Shown here one piece after another: positions 1 through 9,336 of a DNA stretch of 64,000 nucleotides (position 1 is its first letter; each line of letters opens with the position of its first letter). This stretch comes from Ilumatobacteraceae bacterium (GTDB lineage Bacteria; Actinomycetota; Acidimicrobiia; Acidimicrobiales; Ilumatobacteraceae). The notes below the pieces were generated by a model. The model was not told where the DNA came from. It made no database searches and saw only the letters and a list, made by a program, of their open reading frames with translations. Where the stretch lies: NCBI GenBank assembly GCA_022843125.1, contig JALHOG010000012.1, forward strand, positions 1 to 64,000, given 5' to 3'. Position numbers and translations under genes: made by a program.

Positions 1-1179
1 GCCCTGTCCACGATCGACGTCGACACCTTGAGCGACGCGGAGCTGCACGCGGTCACGGTCGGTTCGCAGCGGGCGCGGGATCGTCTCGCCGCTGCGGCCG
101 CGCCGGTCGTCGCCCGCTGGGATTCGCGGGTGGTGTGGGCCGACAACGGGGCACGCACGGCCGGGACGCGGTTGGCGGTCGAGACCGCATCGGCGAAGCG
201 CACCGCGAACGACGTGGTGCGTCGGGCGCGTGCGTTGCAGACGATGCCGGGCACGCTCGCCGCCGCGCAGGCCGGTGAGCTGTCGATCGACGTGGTCGAT
301 CTGCTGATCGCAGCGAACACCCCGGTGCGTCGTCAGGTGTTCGCCGAGCTCGAAGCCGACCTGATCGACGTGCTGCGCGGGCAGCGTTACCGGCTCGCGG
401 CCCGATCGGTGCGCTACTGGTGCGACAAGGCCGACGGTCTGCTCGGCCTCGATGGCGAGCGTGCCGAGGACGACCGAGAGCGCGCCCGTCTGCACGCGTC
501 CGAGACGTTCGACGGGTCCGTGGTCGTCACCGGGCAGCTCGACCCGGTCGGTGGTGCGATCGTCACCGCCGAGCTCGACCGCCTCATCGCCGATCTGGCC
601 GCGGCCGACGCTGCGAACGGTGTCGAACGCAGCCTCGCCCAGTCGCGTGCGGCGGCGTTCGTGGAGATGGCGAGACGATCTGCTGCGATGCCCGGTGACG
701 CCCGGTTCTCGCGTCCGTTGTTCAGCGTGGTGATGGGTGACGACCGCTTCCGTGAGGTGTGCGAGCTCGCCAACGGCACGGTCATCACCCCGGCCCACCT
801 GCTGCCGTTCCTCACCGATGCCATGTTCGAGACGGTGTTGTTCGACGGGCCGCGCACCGTGGTGTCGGTGTCGAACAAGCGGCTGTTCACCGGCGCCCTC
901 CGGCGTGCGATCGAGCTCCGTGACGGCTACTGCCAGCACCCCTCGGGTTGCGACGAGCCCGCCGAGCTGTGCGACGTCGACCACATCATCGCCGCCAGCC
1001 AGGGCGGCCCGACGTCGCAGTTCAACGGCCGGCTCGAGTGCAAGGTCCACAACCGCAACCCCGACAAGCACGACCACGGCGCCCGTCCCTTCCCCGACCA
1101 ACCCGTCGACCCGCTCCGCGCCTACATCCGATGGCACATCCGCCAACACCACCCCGACGAACTCGCCGACACCGCCTGA
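1..1179 (+). CDS. DUF222/13E12-type HNH endonuclease (5' end outside window)
   Basis: The reading frame is open back to base 1, so the N-terminus is missing; the TTG at 28 is probably internal. The visible part has an Ala/Arg-rich helical DUF222 region over about the first 280 residues, then a C-terminal HNH domain with DGYCQHPSGC, CDVDHIIAASQGGPTS, FNGRLECKVHN and a closing HH near the end. This is the architecture of the 13E12-repeat family, which is multicopy in actinobacteria and probably consists of selfish or DNA-processing nucleases. The specific role is unknown. Seen: HNH zinc-type motif. Known: family architecture. Inferred: nuclease activity. Confidence 0.85.
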   Translation, partial: ALSTIDVDTLSDAELHAVTVGSQRARDRLAAAAAPVVARWDSRVVWADNGARTAGTRLAVETASAKRTANDVVRRARALQTMPGTLAAAQAGELSIDVVDLLIAANTPVRRQVFAELEADLIDVLRGQRYRLAARSVRYWCDKADGLLGLDGERAEDDRERARLHASETFDGSVVVTGQLDPVGGAIVTAELDRLIADLAAADAANGVERSLAQSRAAAFVEMARRSAAMPGDARFSRPLFSVVMGDDRFREVCELANGTVITPAHLLPFLTDAMFETVLFDGPRTVVSVSNKRLFTGALRRAIELRDGYCQHPSGCDEPAELCDVDHIIAASQGGPTSQFNGRLECKVHNRNPDKHDHGARPFPDQPVDPLRAYIRWHIRQHHPDELADTA

Positions 1180-1351
1180 CCCTCCCGCCGCTCCGCGCCG
1201 TCGCTTGCAGCACGAGCGCGGAGCAGGCAATCGGCGCTACTTGTCGTTGCCGGGCGGCTATGGCCTAACCGGCGATAGGAGGCAGGTGATGTCGAGTGGT
1301 CTGACCATTTCTCGACGCAGCACCGGTCGACTTCGGTTGGCGTGCCGCAGC
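1180..1351. other. short intergenic region between convergent genes
   Basis: These 172 bases lie between the HNH gene and the 3' end of the SIR2 gene, which converge. I see no convincing gene and no strong T-run terminator. Confidence 0.5.
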
Positions 1352-4300
1352 TCACCAGGTGTGGGCTGTGTGGCAGCCGAGGCGCACGGCCTCGTTCTTG
1401 ATGCGGGCCAGCACGCCCGGATCGAGGCGTGGCTTGACGTTCGCAACGATCGCTTCAAGGCTTCGGTAGTCCCAGAACGGTGGCGAGGAGCCGGACAAGA
1501 CGTGGAGGAGGAGTCGGCCGGTTGGTTCGGCCGGCTTATGCCGTGTCCCAAGTTCGCGGACGAACCAGTCGGCGTTGGCGAGGTTGACGGCGTGCCGGGT
1601 TGCGATCTCAACGGCCTCCTCGTAGAAGCCGGCGAGGTTGGTTGTCCAGCCGACGAGAGCACTTGCCTCGTCGTTGCTGAACGCAGTCGGTGTGTTGTCC
1701 AGGCGAGCGAGCCAGTAAGTCCGCATCCATTTCGTCCACTGAGCGTCGGCTGCTTCGGCGTCCAGTTGGCCGACGCGCCAGGCGACCTGCTCGATCCACT
1801 GCACTACGAGGCCGAGAGCCGCTCGTCTAGTGAACTCGGCGAGCCATGAAGTTGGCTCGACTTCGCTGTAAACCGCTATCGCTGCGAGGTGTTCCGCGAG
1901 CTGTCGGCGGTGTTCGTCGGTGAACCGATCTGCGTTTGCCGCTGCGTTGAGGTACTCCTTAAGTAGCCCTGCGATGAGGAGCCGATCGCGTGGCTGACCC
2001 AAGATCAGGAAACCCTGCCAGTTGCGCAAGGCCCTGTCGGGGTCCTCCCAGCGGAGGCGGCAGAGCAGATGCTGCTCGCACCATGAGGCGTCCGCGGCGT
2101 GCAAGAAATGGAGGTTGCTCGCCAGCATGACTTCCGCGAGTTGGCCGTGCTCGTCCTCTGCGCCGATCATTGCATCGAGGGCCGCACGCGAGTCGGCCGG
2201 AATGCCCTGCCAGTCGTCCCCTTGAGCTTTCCACTGTACGGAGATCGCGTGAAGCCAGAACTGAGCAAGGTTTCCAGCTGGCCGGTTGATAGCGGTTTCG
2301 AGCCAGTCGTCGACATCGAGAATCACGGAATCGTCGGGTCGAGGGAGGGCCGACCAGACGGCAACGGCCAGGCTGCGGGCGCCCGGTAGCCGCGCCCAAT
2401 CGGTGGGGCTGTGGTCGTACCGTCCGCCGTCACCTAGTAAGCGCGCAAGGTCGTCGGCGAACACGGCTTTGTCGAGTTGGCCGAGGCGGTCGATCACTTC
2501 GGCGGCGGTGGGCTCATCAAGCGTCGCCCTAGACCATCCGTGGATCACTGCGCCCGTCAGATCGCCCGGCGTACGGTCGACGTCGAGCACAGTGAGGCCG
2601 TCCCGTGGTGACTCGGCGACGGTTTGGGCGACGAGCTGGAGGACCCCGTTCCAGCTGGGGCCGTTCCAAGGGGTGTGAGCGTCCCGGTAGCTGTAGAGCA
2701 GTTCGATCGCCTGAGCCGGGTCCGCCGCCAGCTTCGTGCGAAGTTCCGCACTAGTCACGGGGGGTTCGTCGGAAACTGCTCCACCGGAGATCCGTGACTC
2801 AAGCGCTCGCGCCGCAAGGCCGCGCAAGTCGGGGTGGCTGGACTCAAGTTCACCAAGGGCGGCGTTAGTTGCAGTGTGGTCATCTCGAATGCGGTGGATT
2901 GCTCCGAGCAGGGGGAGTTGCCACCTCGCCAGCCGGTGTGCCAGCGTCTCGTCGTCACGCGGGGCAGGCATTGCTGGTGGCGACAGTACGGAGGACACCA
3001 GCGCGTCAAGGCGCTCTGCGGGAGTGCTCTCGGCGGCCGCCTCGATCAGCTCGATGACCTCGGGGCGCGGGTGCGACTTGAACAGCAACTCCGGTCGTTC
3101 AAGGAGCCAGTCGAGCTTGTCGGTCGGGTCGAGCTTGGCTGCCCGGCCGATGGCGTGTGCGGCCAATCGCTCAAGGATTGGGACACCCGAGGCGGCCCAC
3201 TCGTCGCAGCACCTCAGGCCCGAGTTCCGATCGGAGTGGAGCGTTCGAAGCAGGCTGTCTCTGGCGGCGTCGATGAGGGTGTCGATCGGGTCGGCGAGCC
3301 GGTCCGGGGTAGAGGCGATGGAGTCACGGCGGAGGGAGACCGGGTCCCGGCCGAGGTTCGCGGGTGCCGACAACTCGTGGAGTTGTCTAGCTCGTCGCAG
3401 GTGCCGCTCGGCGATCGCAAGGACCGAGCTGGCGGCCTCGCCGAGGTGCGGCTTGAACACCTTCTCCCAGATCTGGGCGAGGTGGTGTCCACTGGCTCGA
3501 AGTCCGACGCGTCCTCGTCGACCAAGGCCTCCGAACCTGTAGTTGTCGAAAGCGACGCTTGGCTCCGTGAGGTAGTCGAACAGCAGCAACGCCGCGGCCT
3601 GGTTGTCGGTCCAAGTAGAGGCCAAGAGTGCGTACTCCCACCAACTCTCGTCCGGCGATTCGGCCTGCAGCAAGTACGGCAGCCATCGGTCGAGCCAGCA
3701 AGGGCGTGGTGTCCGAGCGGTGTGGTCGATGTGGAGCAGATGACCAATCGCGCCAACGCAAGCTGGTGAGAGCGTCCCGCCGCGGTCCGCCATGATCTTG
3801 AATGCAATGTCGTTGAGAGTCTCGCTCGCAACGACAAAGGACTCGGCGTACCAGTAAGCGAGTGTCCGTGTCACGTCGTCCGACGCCGCCTTCGGGTCGA
3901 AGAGCTTGTCGAACTGAGGCCGGGTGTTCGCCCACTCCAGCCACTCGTTTCGTGTCGCGAGCTGCGTGAACTCGCGTGCCGTCTCGGGCTGCTCGAGCAT
4001 CGACTCAAGATACGACATGTCCTCCGGGATGTTGTTGGGCGGAAGCTGGACCAACGATGCAATCCGTTGATGGTGATCAAGCAAGTTCATCGATGCTCGC
4101 TGGCCCCATCGTTGAAGGGCGTCGGGGAGTTGGCCCCACGAGTTGTTCACGACATCGAACCAGACCGGAGTGATCCCGAGTGCCTCCCAGTTGGTCAGGC
4201 TTGTTCTTTGGTCGAGCGCAAACCTGCGGGCGTTGGGCCCGAGGCCGCGTGCGAGGTAACGCATCACAATGTCGCCGTGGCTGTAGCCGATGAAGAGCGC

Positions 4301-4870
4301 TGTGTACGAGTGGAACATCCGCTGCAAAAAGGTCGTCGCCCATCCTTCGGTGAGGTACGCGCGTCCGAAGTCCCTGTCGGTCACGACTAGGCGACGAGGC
4401 TGCTGAGACAGCGTTCCGTGGAGATACACGAGTCCATCGAAGTCGTCCCCGATCGGGAGAGCCGGAGCGAGGTACTCGGCCACGTCCAGTCCCCGAGCGA
4501 CGGCTGCCCCGGATAGATGCCGGTCGTAGTTCGTGGTCACCACGCGGAAGGATCCGGTGGCATGCGCAAGATCGACGATCGCTTCGTGCACCTGATTGGG
4601 CTGCGAGTTGGGCGGAGACAGCATCGACCAGACTCGATGGTGAACGTCCGCCGAGCCGTCGAGCCGACCGAGTAACGCGTCGGGTTGAGCGAGCTCCTCC
4701 TTAGTTGGAGTCTGACCGACCTCCCCTGCGATCCGCGTGGCGAGTTCGACGAACGACGGCAAAGAAGCGGGACTGTCGAACGAGGCCCCGGCGCCAACGA
4801 ACAGGACGAGACGGCCCTCCGCGTGCGCGCGGATCAGCTCATCCGGAACGTCGACCTCGCCCATCCACAC
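1352..4870 (-). CDS. SIR2-like domain protein, putative anti-phage NADase
   Basis: A 1,172-residue protein from a GTG at 4870 (ATG at 4864 is equally possible). Residues 1-240 carry a SIR2_2-type domain: LVLFVGAGASF (22-32), TTNYD (112-116), YLHG (149-152) and FIGYSHGD (193-200). These are the NAD-binding and Asn/Asp/His motifs of defence-associated SIR2 proteins, which hydrolyse NAD+ on phage sensing and abort infection. The remaining ~900 residues look helical and repetitive; large SIR2 proteins of this type often end in DUF4020, but I cannot verify that domain here. No signal peptide or membrane segment is visible. No second subunit lies beside it; the neighbour is a broken integrase. Family assignment is firm, immune function inferred. 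Confidence 0.8.
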   Translation of the reverse strand: MWMGEVDVPDELIRAHAEGRLVLFVGAGASFDSPASLPSFVELATRIAGEVGQTPTKEELAQPDALLGRLDGSADVHHRVWSMLSPPNSQPNQVHEAIVDLAHATGSFRVVTTNYDRHLSGAAVARGLDVAEYLAPALPIGDDFDGLVYLHGTLSQQPRRLVVTDRDFGRAYLTEGWATTFLQRMFHSYTALFIGYSHGDIVMRYLARGLGPNARRFALDQRTSLTNWEALGITPVWFDVVNNSWGQLPDALQRWGQRASMNLLDHHQRIASLVQLPPNNIPEDMSYLESMLEQPETAREFTQLATRNEWLEWANTRPQFDKLFDPKAASDDVTRTLAYWYAESFVVASETLNDIAFKIMADRGGTLSPACVGAIGHLLHIDHTARTPRPCWLDRWLPYLLQAESPDESWWEYALLASTWTDNQAAALLLFDYLTEPSVAFDNYRFGGLGRRGRVGLRASGHHLAQIWEKVFKPHLGEAASSVLAIAERHLRRARQLHELSAPANLGRDPVSLRRDSIASTPDRLADPIDTLIDAARDSLLRTLHSDRNSGLRCCDEWAASGVPILERLAAHAIGRAAKLDPTDKLDWLLERPELLFKSHPRPEVIELIEAAAESTPAERLDALVSSVLSPPAMPAPRDDETLAHRLARWQLPLLGAIHRIRDDHTATNAALGELESSHPDLRGLAARALESRISGGAVSDEPPVTSAELRTKLAADPAQAIELLYSYRDAHTPWNGPSWNGVLQLVAQTVAESPRDGLTVLDVDRTPGDLTGAVIHGWSRATLDEPTAAEVIDRLGQLDKAVFADDLARLLGDGGRYDHSPTDWARLPGARSLAVAVWSALPRPDDSVILDVDDWLETAINRPAGNLAQFWLHAISVQWKAQGDDWQGIPADSRAALDAMIGAEDEHGQLAEVMLASNLHFLHAADASWCEQHLLCRLRWEDPDRALRNWQGFLILGQPRDRLLIAGLLKEYLNAAANADRFTDEHRRQLAEHLAAIAVYSEVEPTSWLAEFTRRAALGLVVQWIEQVAWRVGQLDAEAADAQWTKWMRTYWLARLDNTPTAFSNDEASALVGWTTNLAGFYEEAVEIATRHAVNLANADWFVRELGTRHKPAEPTGRLLLHVLSGSSPPFWDYRSLEAIVANVKPRLDPGVLARIKNEAVRLGCHTAHTW

Positions 4871-5036
4871 CCGTCGGACGCTACGTCACAGCCAACGGGT
4901 TCACGACACAAGTCGACACCAGGGAAGTCCTGGCGGCGCCGTACGTGGTCCTGTGCGCACCACGCCGTCAGCGCACGTTGAGTGCACGTGTCACACAAAT
5001 CCGGCAGCCCACATGTGCCGTGTGGTCGCGTTGGGG
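4871..5036. other. intergenic region upstream of the SIR2 gene
   Basis: These 166 bases must hold the SIR2-gene promoter and the 3' boundary of the integrase relic. I see no clear gene, repeat or terminator. Confidence 0.4.
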
Positions 5037-5953
5037 TCAGCCGCTGGCGACGAAGGCGACGACGACGTAGGCGGCGTGTCGGTCGAAGTTCTGGCGGCGG
5101 CGGTCGTAGATCGTCGTCGTGCGCTGGTCGGCGTGGCGGGCGGCGAGTTGGACGTTGCGCAAGGGAACGCCGGCATCGAGCGCAGCCATGATGAACGCGG
5201 CGCGCAGCATGTGCGGGTGGATCGCACCGGGGCCGGCTCGTTTGCCGATCGAACGAACCCACCGGTGAGCGGTGCGTCGATCGATTCGTTGTTCGTCGTG
5301 GCGGCGCAGGATTGTGCCTTCGTGGCGCTCGCCGATGGCGAGGTCGATTGTGCGTGCGGTCCGGGGTACGAGTGGAATGACAGCGGGCTTGTTGCCATTG
5401 CCGATGATCCGGAGCGTGCGATGGCCTCGTCCGAACGCCAGGTCCTCGATGTTGGTCGCGCAGGCTTCTGACACGCGTAGCCCGTTGAGGCCGAGCAGCA
5501 CGGCAAGCGCTGCGTGGTCGCGGTCGCAATGCTCAGCAGCGAACAAGAACCGGCCGAGTTCACCTCGGTCCATGGCGTGCTGCTCGGACGGTTGGACTCG
5601 TGGGCGGCGAACGTACTAGGCCGGGTTCGACGAGATGCGGCCGTCGAGTGCGCGAACCGGTAGTAGCCGCAAACCGTCGACAAACGCCGGTCGATCGTCG
5701 ACGCCGCCAGTCCGCGCTGCTCCATCGTCGAGCGGTAGATCTCGATGTGCGCTCTCGTCGCGGCCAGCACCTCGAGGCGCGGGTCGGCGGCCCACTGGAA
5801 GAAGTAGCGCAGATCCTGGCGGTACGCCTCGAGCGTTCGGCCGCTGTAGCGGGCCAAGAACGCTGCAGCCGCCAACTGCGCCTCGTCCGGCGCCGGCACC
5901 GCCTCGTCGGCGAACGCGAGTGCCGCGGTCGGCATGATCAGAGTTGTCGTCAT
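5037..5953 (-). pseudogene. tyrosine recombinase/integrase, broken by frameshift and amber codon
   Basis: The start is the ATG at 5953, preceded by a good ribosome site (AGGAGG, 6 nt spacing). The N-terminal SAM-like domain reads intact to YYRFAH near 5648. A one-base deletion there shifts the frame. In the restored frame DGRISSNPA is followed by a TAG at 5618-5616, then YVRRPRVQPSEQHAMDRGEL and the whole catalytic domain. That half keeps its active-site residues: Arg in LNGLRVSEA, Lys in GNGNKP, HxxR in HPHMLRA, His in AARHAD and Tyr in TTIYDRR. Two independent lesions indicate a decayed gene rather than programmed frameshifting. It probably marks an old integration event that brought in the flanking defence-like genes. 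Confidence 0.85.
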
Positions 5954-6210
5954 CGTGAACCTCCTCGATTCGAGAGGATTCACACAACACGACTGGACGC
6001 CTCAGGTACCGACGGCCCGCCCATCCAACAGCCGGCGTTCGGAGGCAGTATCCGGTACCACGGTCGGCTGATGAATCATCGTCGAGCGATGAACCGCACC
6101 TTCTGTGCAAGTCGAGCGGCTCCTCGCCGAGACATTTGCGCTCTGAACGAAGCGGCCGATGTCATCGATGTCGGCCATGATGATCTGATGCGTTTCGCAC
6201 CAGGAGGCCG

Positions 6211-6945
6211 GTGTCGGTGACCCTGCTGTTCGCCGTGGATGAATCAGCAGACCGTCAGCATCACTTCCACGTCGGAGTGCTCGCCACTGGCGAGCAGGCG
6301 GCGGCCGCCGAACGTGACCTGAACGCCGTCGCTCAGCGAGCCCTCGAACTCGGCTACAACGACGGTTGGTCACCGGCACCCGAGCTCCATGGGGCGGAGA
6401 TCTTCTCCGGCAAGAACGGATGGGGCGAACTGCAATTCGATCAGCGCTTCGAGATCGTAGAAGCGGCGCTCGATGTGCTCGAAGCCCACGGGATCGAGGT
6501 CATAGCACGTGGCATCCAGCTAGCCCGCTTCGACCAGCGGTACAACAAGGACAAGGCGTTCCTTCACCAGATAGCGTTCCGGAACCTCCTCGAGCGGCTG
6601 TGTGAGCGTCTGAAACAGCGCGATGAACTCGCACTTGTGATCGCGGACGACCACTACTCCAGATCGCTCATGCGTGAAGACGTCCGGCGGGCGAAAACCC
6701 TCAGGACGCCGGGGTACCGTGGGACGAACTTCAACTCGATCCTCGACACTGTCCATTTCGTCGACTCGGCTGACAGCCGGCTCGTGCAGCTAGCCGATCT
6801 GGTCGCCTACGTCCGGCGCCGCCGCCAGTCAATCCCGACCGAGGCTCACCCGAACGCCGAAACCGCGATGTCTCGCATTGACGCCCGAGTGATTGCCGCC
6901 GTTCCCGATCCAACGGGCCAGTTCAACACGGTGTACTACGCATAG
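6211..6945 (+). CDS. DUF3800 domain protein
   Basis: A 244-residue protein with DUF3800 hallmarks: an N-terminal Asp in LLFAVDESAD, a central LVIADDHYS and a C-terminal SRLVQLADLVAYVRRR. The fold is predicted to be RNase H-like with acidic active-site residues; function is unproven, though the family recurs in mobile and defence regions. AGGAGG at 6202-6207 leaves only 3 nt to the GTG at 6211 but 9 nt to the in-frame GTG at 6217, so the latter (VTLLFAV) may be the true start. It lies between the integrase relic and an ATPase on the opposite strand. Confidence 0.75.
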   Translation: MSVTLLFAVDESADRQHHFHVGVLATGEQAAAAERDLNAVAQRALELGYNDGWSPAPELHGAEIFSGKNGWGELQFDQRFEIVEAALDVLEAHGIEVIARGIQLARFDQRYNKDKAFLHQIAFRNLLERLCERLKQRDELALVIADDHYSRSLMREDVRRAKTLRTPGYRGTNFNSILDTVHFVDSADSRLVQLADLVAYVRRRRQSIPTEAHPNAETAMSRIDARVIAAVPDPTGQFNTVYYA

Positions 6946-7303
6946 GTCTAGCCGCGGACGCTGTCCCCGGGCGCCGGCGCGCCAGCATCCCGACCCGATT
7001 GACGCCAACTATGCAGCCGTGCGCTCAGCGTCGACGTGGGGGCAAATGAGACTGAGCCGTCGCATCGACCTTCGTGATCCACAGATCGGGCATCCCGGAA
7101 AGTGCCGCTCTGCAGCGGGCACACCAGCGTCACGCAGTCGGCGATACGGGACACGCATGACGGACGACGGAGGATCGCTCACTTCTCAGCGTTCCGTAAC
7201 GCCTCATGGCAACGGCCGTTCGAGAAGACGGGGGTGGGAGCGTCGAGCGAAGCAGGTGGTCGTCATCGCCGTCGCTCGTGCCACATCCGTGCCACTCGCG
7301 GGT
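6946..7303. other. 358-bp gap with no convincing gene
   Basis: The gap lies between the convergent DUF3800 and ATPase genes. Short open frames exist (for example 7157-7360 on + and 6948-7154 on -) but they are Arg/Ser-rich, lack ribosome sites and resemble no family I know. I see no repeat or clear terminator. Confidence 0.5.
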
Positions 7304-8782
7304 TTAGGTCTCGCGGCAGAGGTGAGTGACTGCCTTGTCGCCGAGGAACTCGTGCAGTGAGCCGGGCCCCTGGACTGTGCCTGCCGCCGGACGAACGAAC
7401 TCGCCCAGCGCCTGTCCGACGAGCACCTCCCACGGCTTTGATGTGCTGAGGATTACACCCGCAAGCACCATCCGGATGTCCTTCAAGTCGGACCCACGAC
7501 GGTCGAACCCACCGGCGCGGAACGCCGACATCTGGTCGAAGCGTGGGTGGGTAGGGTTCGCCTCGATCCACTCGGAGATGAGTTCCTGGACGCGCTCCCA
7601 GTCCAGATCCACAGAGTGAAGCACCTCATCGGTCAAGAGGAGGTTCTCGGCGGCCCGGCACCCAAGCCTGATTCGCACGACGGGCGGCATGTCATCGAGT
7701 TGGTCGGCGACCCCGTCACCATCGCGCAACGAGTACGCCATCGCGTCGTCGTAGACGCTCGCGATGATCTCGGACACCCACTTCTCGTGCTCAGCCAGCG
7801 CCGTGACCGTGTCGCACGAGACTGGGAATACGCGGACCTTGCCGAGCGAAGTCCGGACGGCCTGCTGCCAGATCCGGACATCGTCGTCGCCTTCCAGAAG
7901 GAGCACGGGGGCCTGATTGAAGACGTTGGACAGCGGGTGCGCACCGAACACGGGAAGCACACGCCGATGAACTTGGCCGATCGGCTCGAACTTGAGCGCC
8001 TTCTGTCCCGCGCGCATGAACGCGACAGAGGCGCCGTCGTAGGCCGACAATCCGCCGAGCATCGCTGTGCTGTGTGTGGCCATAAGCACCGTGAACGAGT
8101 ACTCCTCTGCTGCGGATGTCAGAAACGCCACGAATCTCGCCTGTAGGTCGGGATGTAGGTGAACATCCGGCTCGTCAATGAAGAGCACGTTGTCTTTGTC
8201 AGCGGCGCATTGGTTCCCGAACGTAAGGATCTCGATAGCGAGAGAGATCAACTCGGCTTCGCCGCTGCTAATGCTCTTGGTGTCGACGGGTTCGCCAGTC
8301 GCCTTGTTGTGGACCTTGAATGTCATCTCGTCGCGCCGAACCTCGACGTTGTCGAGAAGGGTATTCATTCGATCGACGGTGGGCTGAAAGGCAGCCACCT
8401 GGCCAGCCGCCTCCGATGCCCGGTAGGTCCCAACCTCGAGCTTCCTGAACTGCGCCATGCTTTGTTCGCGGAACTGGCGGAACTGGTTGACGCGACGCGT
8501 CTCCTCAAGCCAGTTCGTGTTGATCGACATGTTGTTGTCAACGTTCGGCTCGTAGACGAGAACTCCGCCGCGCTCCGGTGTTACGTACTTCTTGCGACCG
8601 ACGTTCGGGCCAATGAGTCCTTGCTCGACGTTCTTGAGCAGCGTGCTCTTGCCGCAGCCGTTCCTACCCAGCACGACACTGATACGCGTGACGTGGCTCA
8701 ACTGATACTCGCCGACTTCGATGTCCACACTGCATTGTCGCACGGCACCTTGCGCAGGGCGCCATTGTCGCGCAGATGGCAC
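7304..8782 (-). CDS. AAA-family ATPase with TOPRIM-like C-terminal region (OLD-like)
   Basis: A 492-residue SMC/ABC-like ATPase. Walker A GRNGCGKST is at 39-47, the signature-like ISSGEAE at 171-177, Walker B VLFIDEPDVHLHP at 199-211 and an H-loop ATHS at 235-238. Residues 294-303 read LLLEGDDDVR and 352-358 LRDGDGV, which resemble the Glu and DxD elements of a TOPRIM nuclease domain as in OLD-family proteins. Such ATPases act in DNA cleavage or phage defence, often with a partner that is not obvious here. The first ~18 residues are poorly conserved in character; GTG at 8728 (SVDIEVG) is a plausible alternative start. Its position in the accessory region supports a defence role. Confidence 0.7.
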   Translation of the reverse strand: MPSARQWRPAQGAVRQCSVDIEVGEYQLSHVTRISVVLGRNGCGKSTLLKNVEQGLIGPNVGRKKYVTPERGGVLVYEPNVDNNMSINTNWLEETRRVNQFRQFREQSMAQFRKLEVGTYRASEAAGQVAAFQPTVDRMNTLLDNVEVRRDEMTFKVHNKATGEPVDTKSISSGEAELISLAIEILTFGNQCAADKDNVLFIDEPDVHLHPDLQARFVAFLTSAAEEYSFTVLMATHSTAMLGGLSAYDGASVAFMRAGQKALKFEPIGQVHRRVLPVFGAHPLSNVFNQAPVLLLEGDDDVRIWQQAVRTSLGKVRVFPVSCDTVTALAEHEKWVSEIIASVYDDAMAYSLRDGDGVADQLDDMPPVVRIRLGCRAAENLLLTDEVLHSVDLDWERVQELISEWIEANPTHPRFDQMSAFRAGGFDRRGSDLKDIRMVLAGVILSTSKPWEVLVGQALGEFVRPAAGTVQGPGSLHEFLGDKAVTHLCRET

Positions 8783-8962
8783 TCACCACGAGTGCGGCGG
8801 CCGTGGCCTACCGCCGCGCCCATCGGACCGGCGCGCTGTCACCGAAGTGCCGGTCTGCGACGCGCCGATCTGCGGATCGGTGCTACCGGCTCGGAGCCCG
8901 TACCCCGGCGCGACGTGAGCACCGGTCTGGCTGTGCGACGGGGGATCGGGCTCTTTGGCGGG

Positions 8963-9328
8963 TCAGGTGATCGGGAGGTCGGCGGCGTCGATGGTCTCGG
9001 TCCGGAACGAGGCCGGGCCGAGGTGCGGCCCGTGGCGGCGCATGACCGCGGCGTGGACCGGGTGTTCGACGAATCGCTGGATGGCCTCGGGGGAGGTCCA
9101 CACCGACGACGTGTCGTAGCGGTTGGCCCACGGGCGGGCGATCAGCTCGTACCGCACGAGGCCGCTGGTGGGATCGTCGAGCATGCCGGCGAGCACCCGG
9201 CCGAGCCGGATCGCCCCGACCATGAACGACATCGTGTGCCGCCGGCTGCTCAGTGTGAGCTCGCTGGTGAAGTGGATCACCTGACCGGCCCGGGCCGAGT
9301 CGGGGCGTGCTCCTTGGAGGGGGGGCAT
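8963..9328 (-). CDS. small hypothetical protein co-transcribed with the carotenoid oxygenase
   Basis: A 121-residue protein starting at an ATG 8 nt after the carotenoid oxygenase stop, so almost certainly in the same operon. Features include RYELIARPWANRYDTSSVW, FVEHPVHAAVMRRHGP and a Ser/Arg-rich N-terminus. Size and the alternating strand/helix pattern with a helix around HPVHAAVMRR suggest a ferredoxin-like (ABM or DUF3291-type) alpha/beta barrel, but I do not firmly recognise it. The reading frame continues open upstream, antisense in register to the oxygenase; only these codons look like real protein. Confidence 0.6.
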   Translation of the reverse strand: MPPLQGARPDSARAGQVIHFTSELTLSSRRHTMSFMVGAIRLGRVLAGMLDDPTSGLVRYELIARPWANRYDTSSVWTSPEAIQRFVEHPVHAAVMRRHGPHLGPASFRTETIDAADLPIT

Positions 9329-9336
9329 GGTGCGGG

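Noticed and set aside
1-1179. DUF222/13E12 gene as the integration target, as for phiRv1
   Set aside because: It is more than 42 kb from the element and shows no att-like interruption within the visible part.
5037-5953. Programmed frameshifting or stop readthrough in the integrase
   Set aside because: There is no slippery heptamer or downstream structure at 5648, and a separate amber codon would also need suppression; decay is simpler.
7157-7360. 67-codon plus-strand frame in the gap before the OLD-like ATPase
   Set aside because: No ribosome site, skewed composition, and it runs into the 3' end of the convergent ATPase gene.
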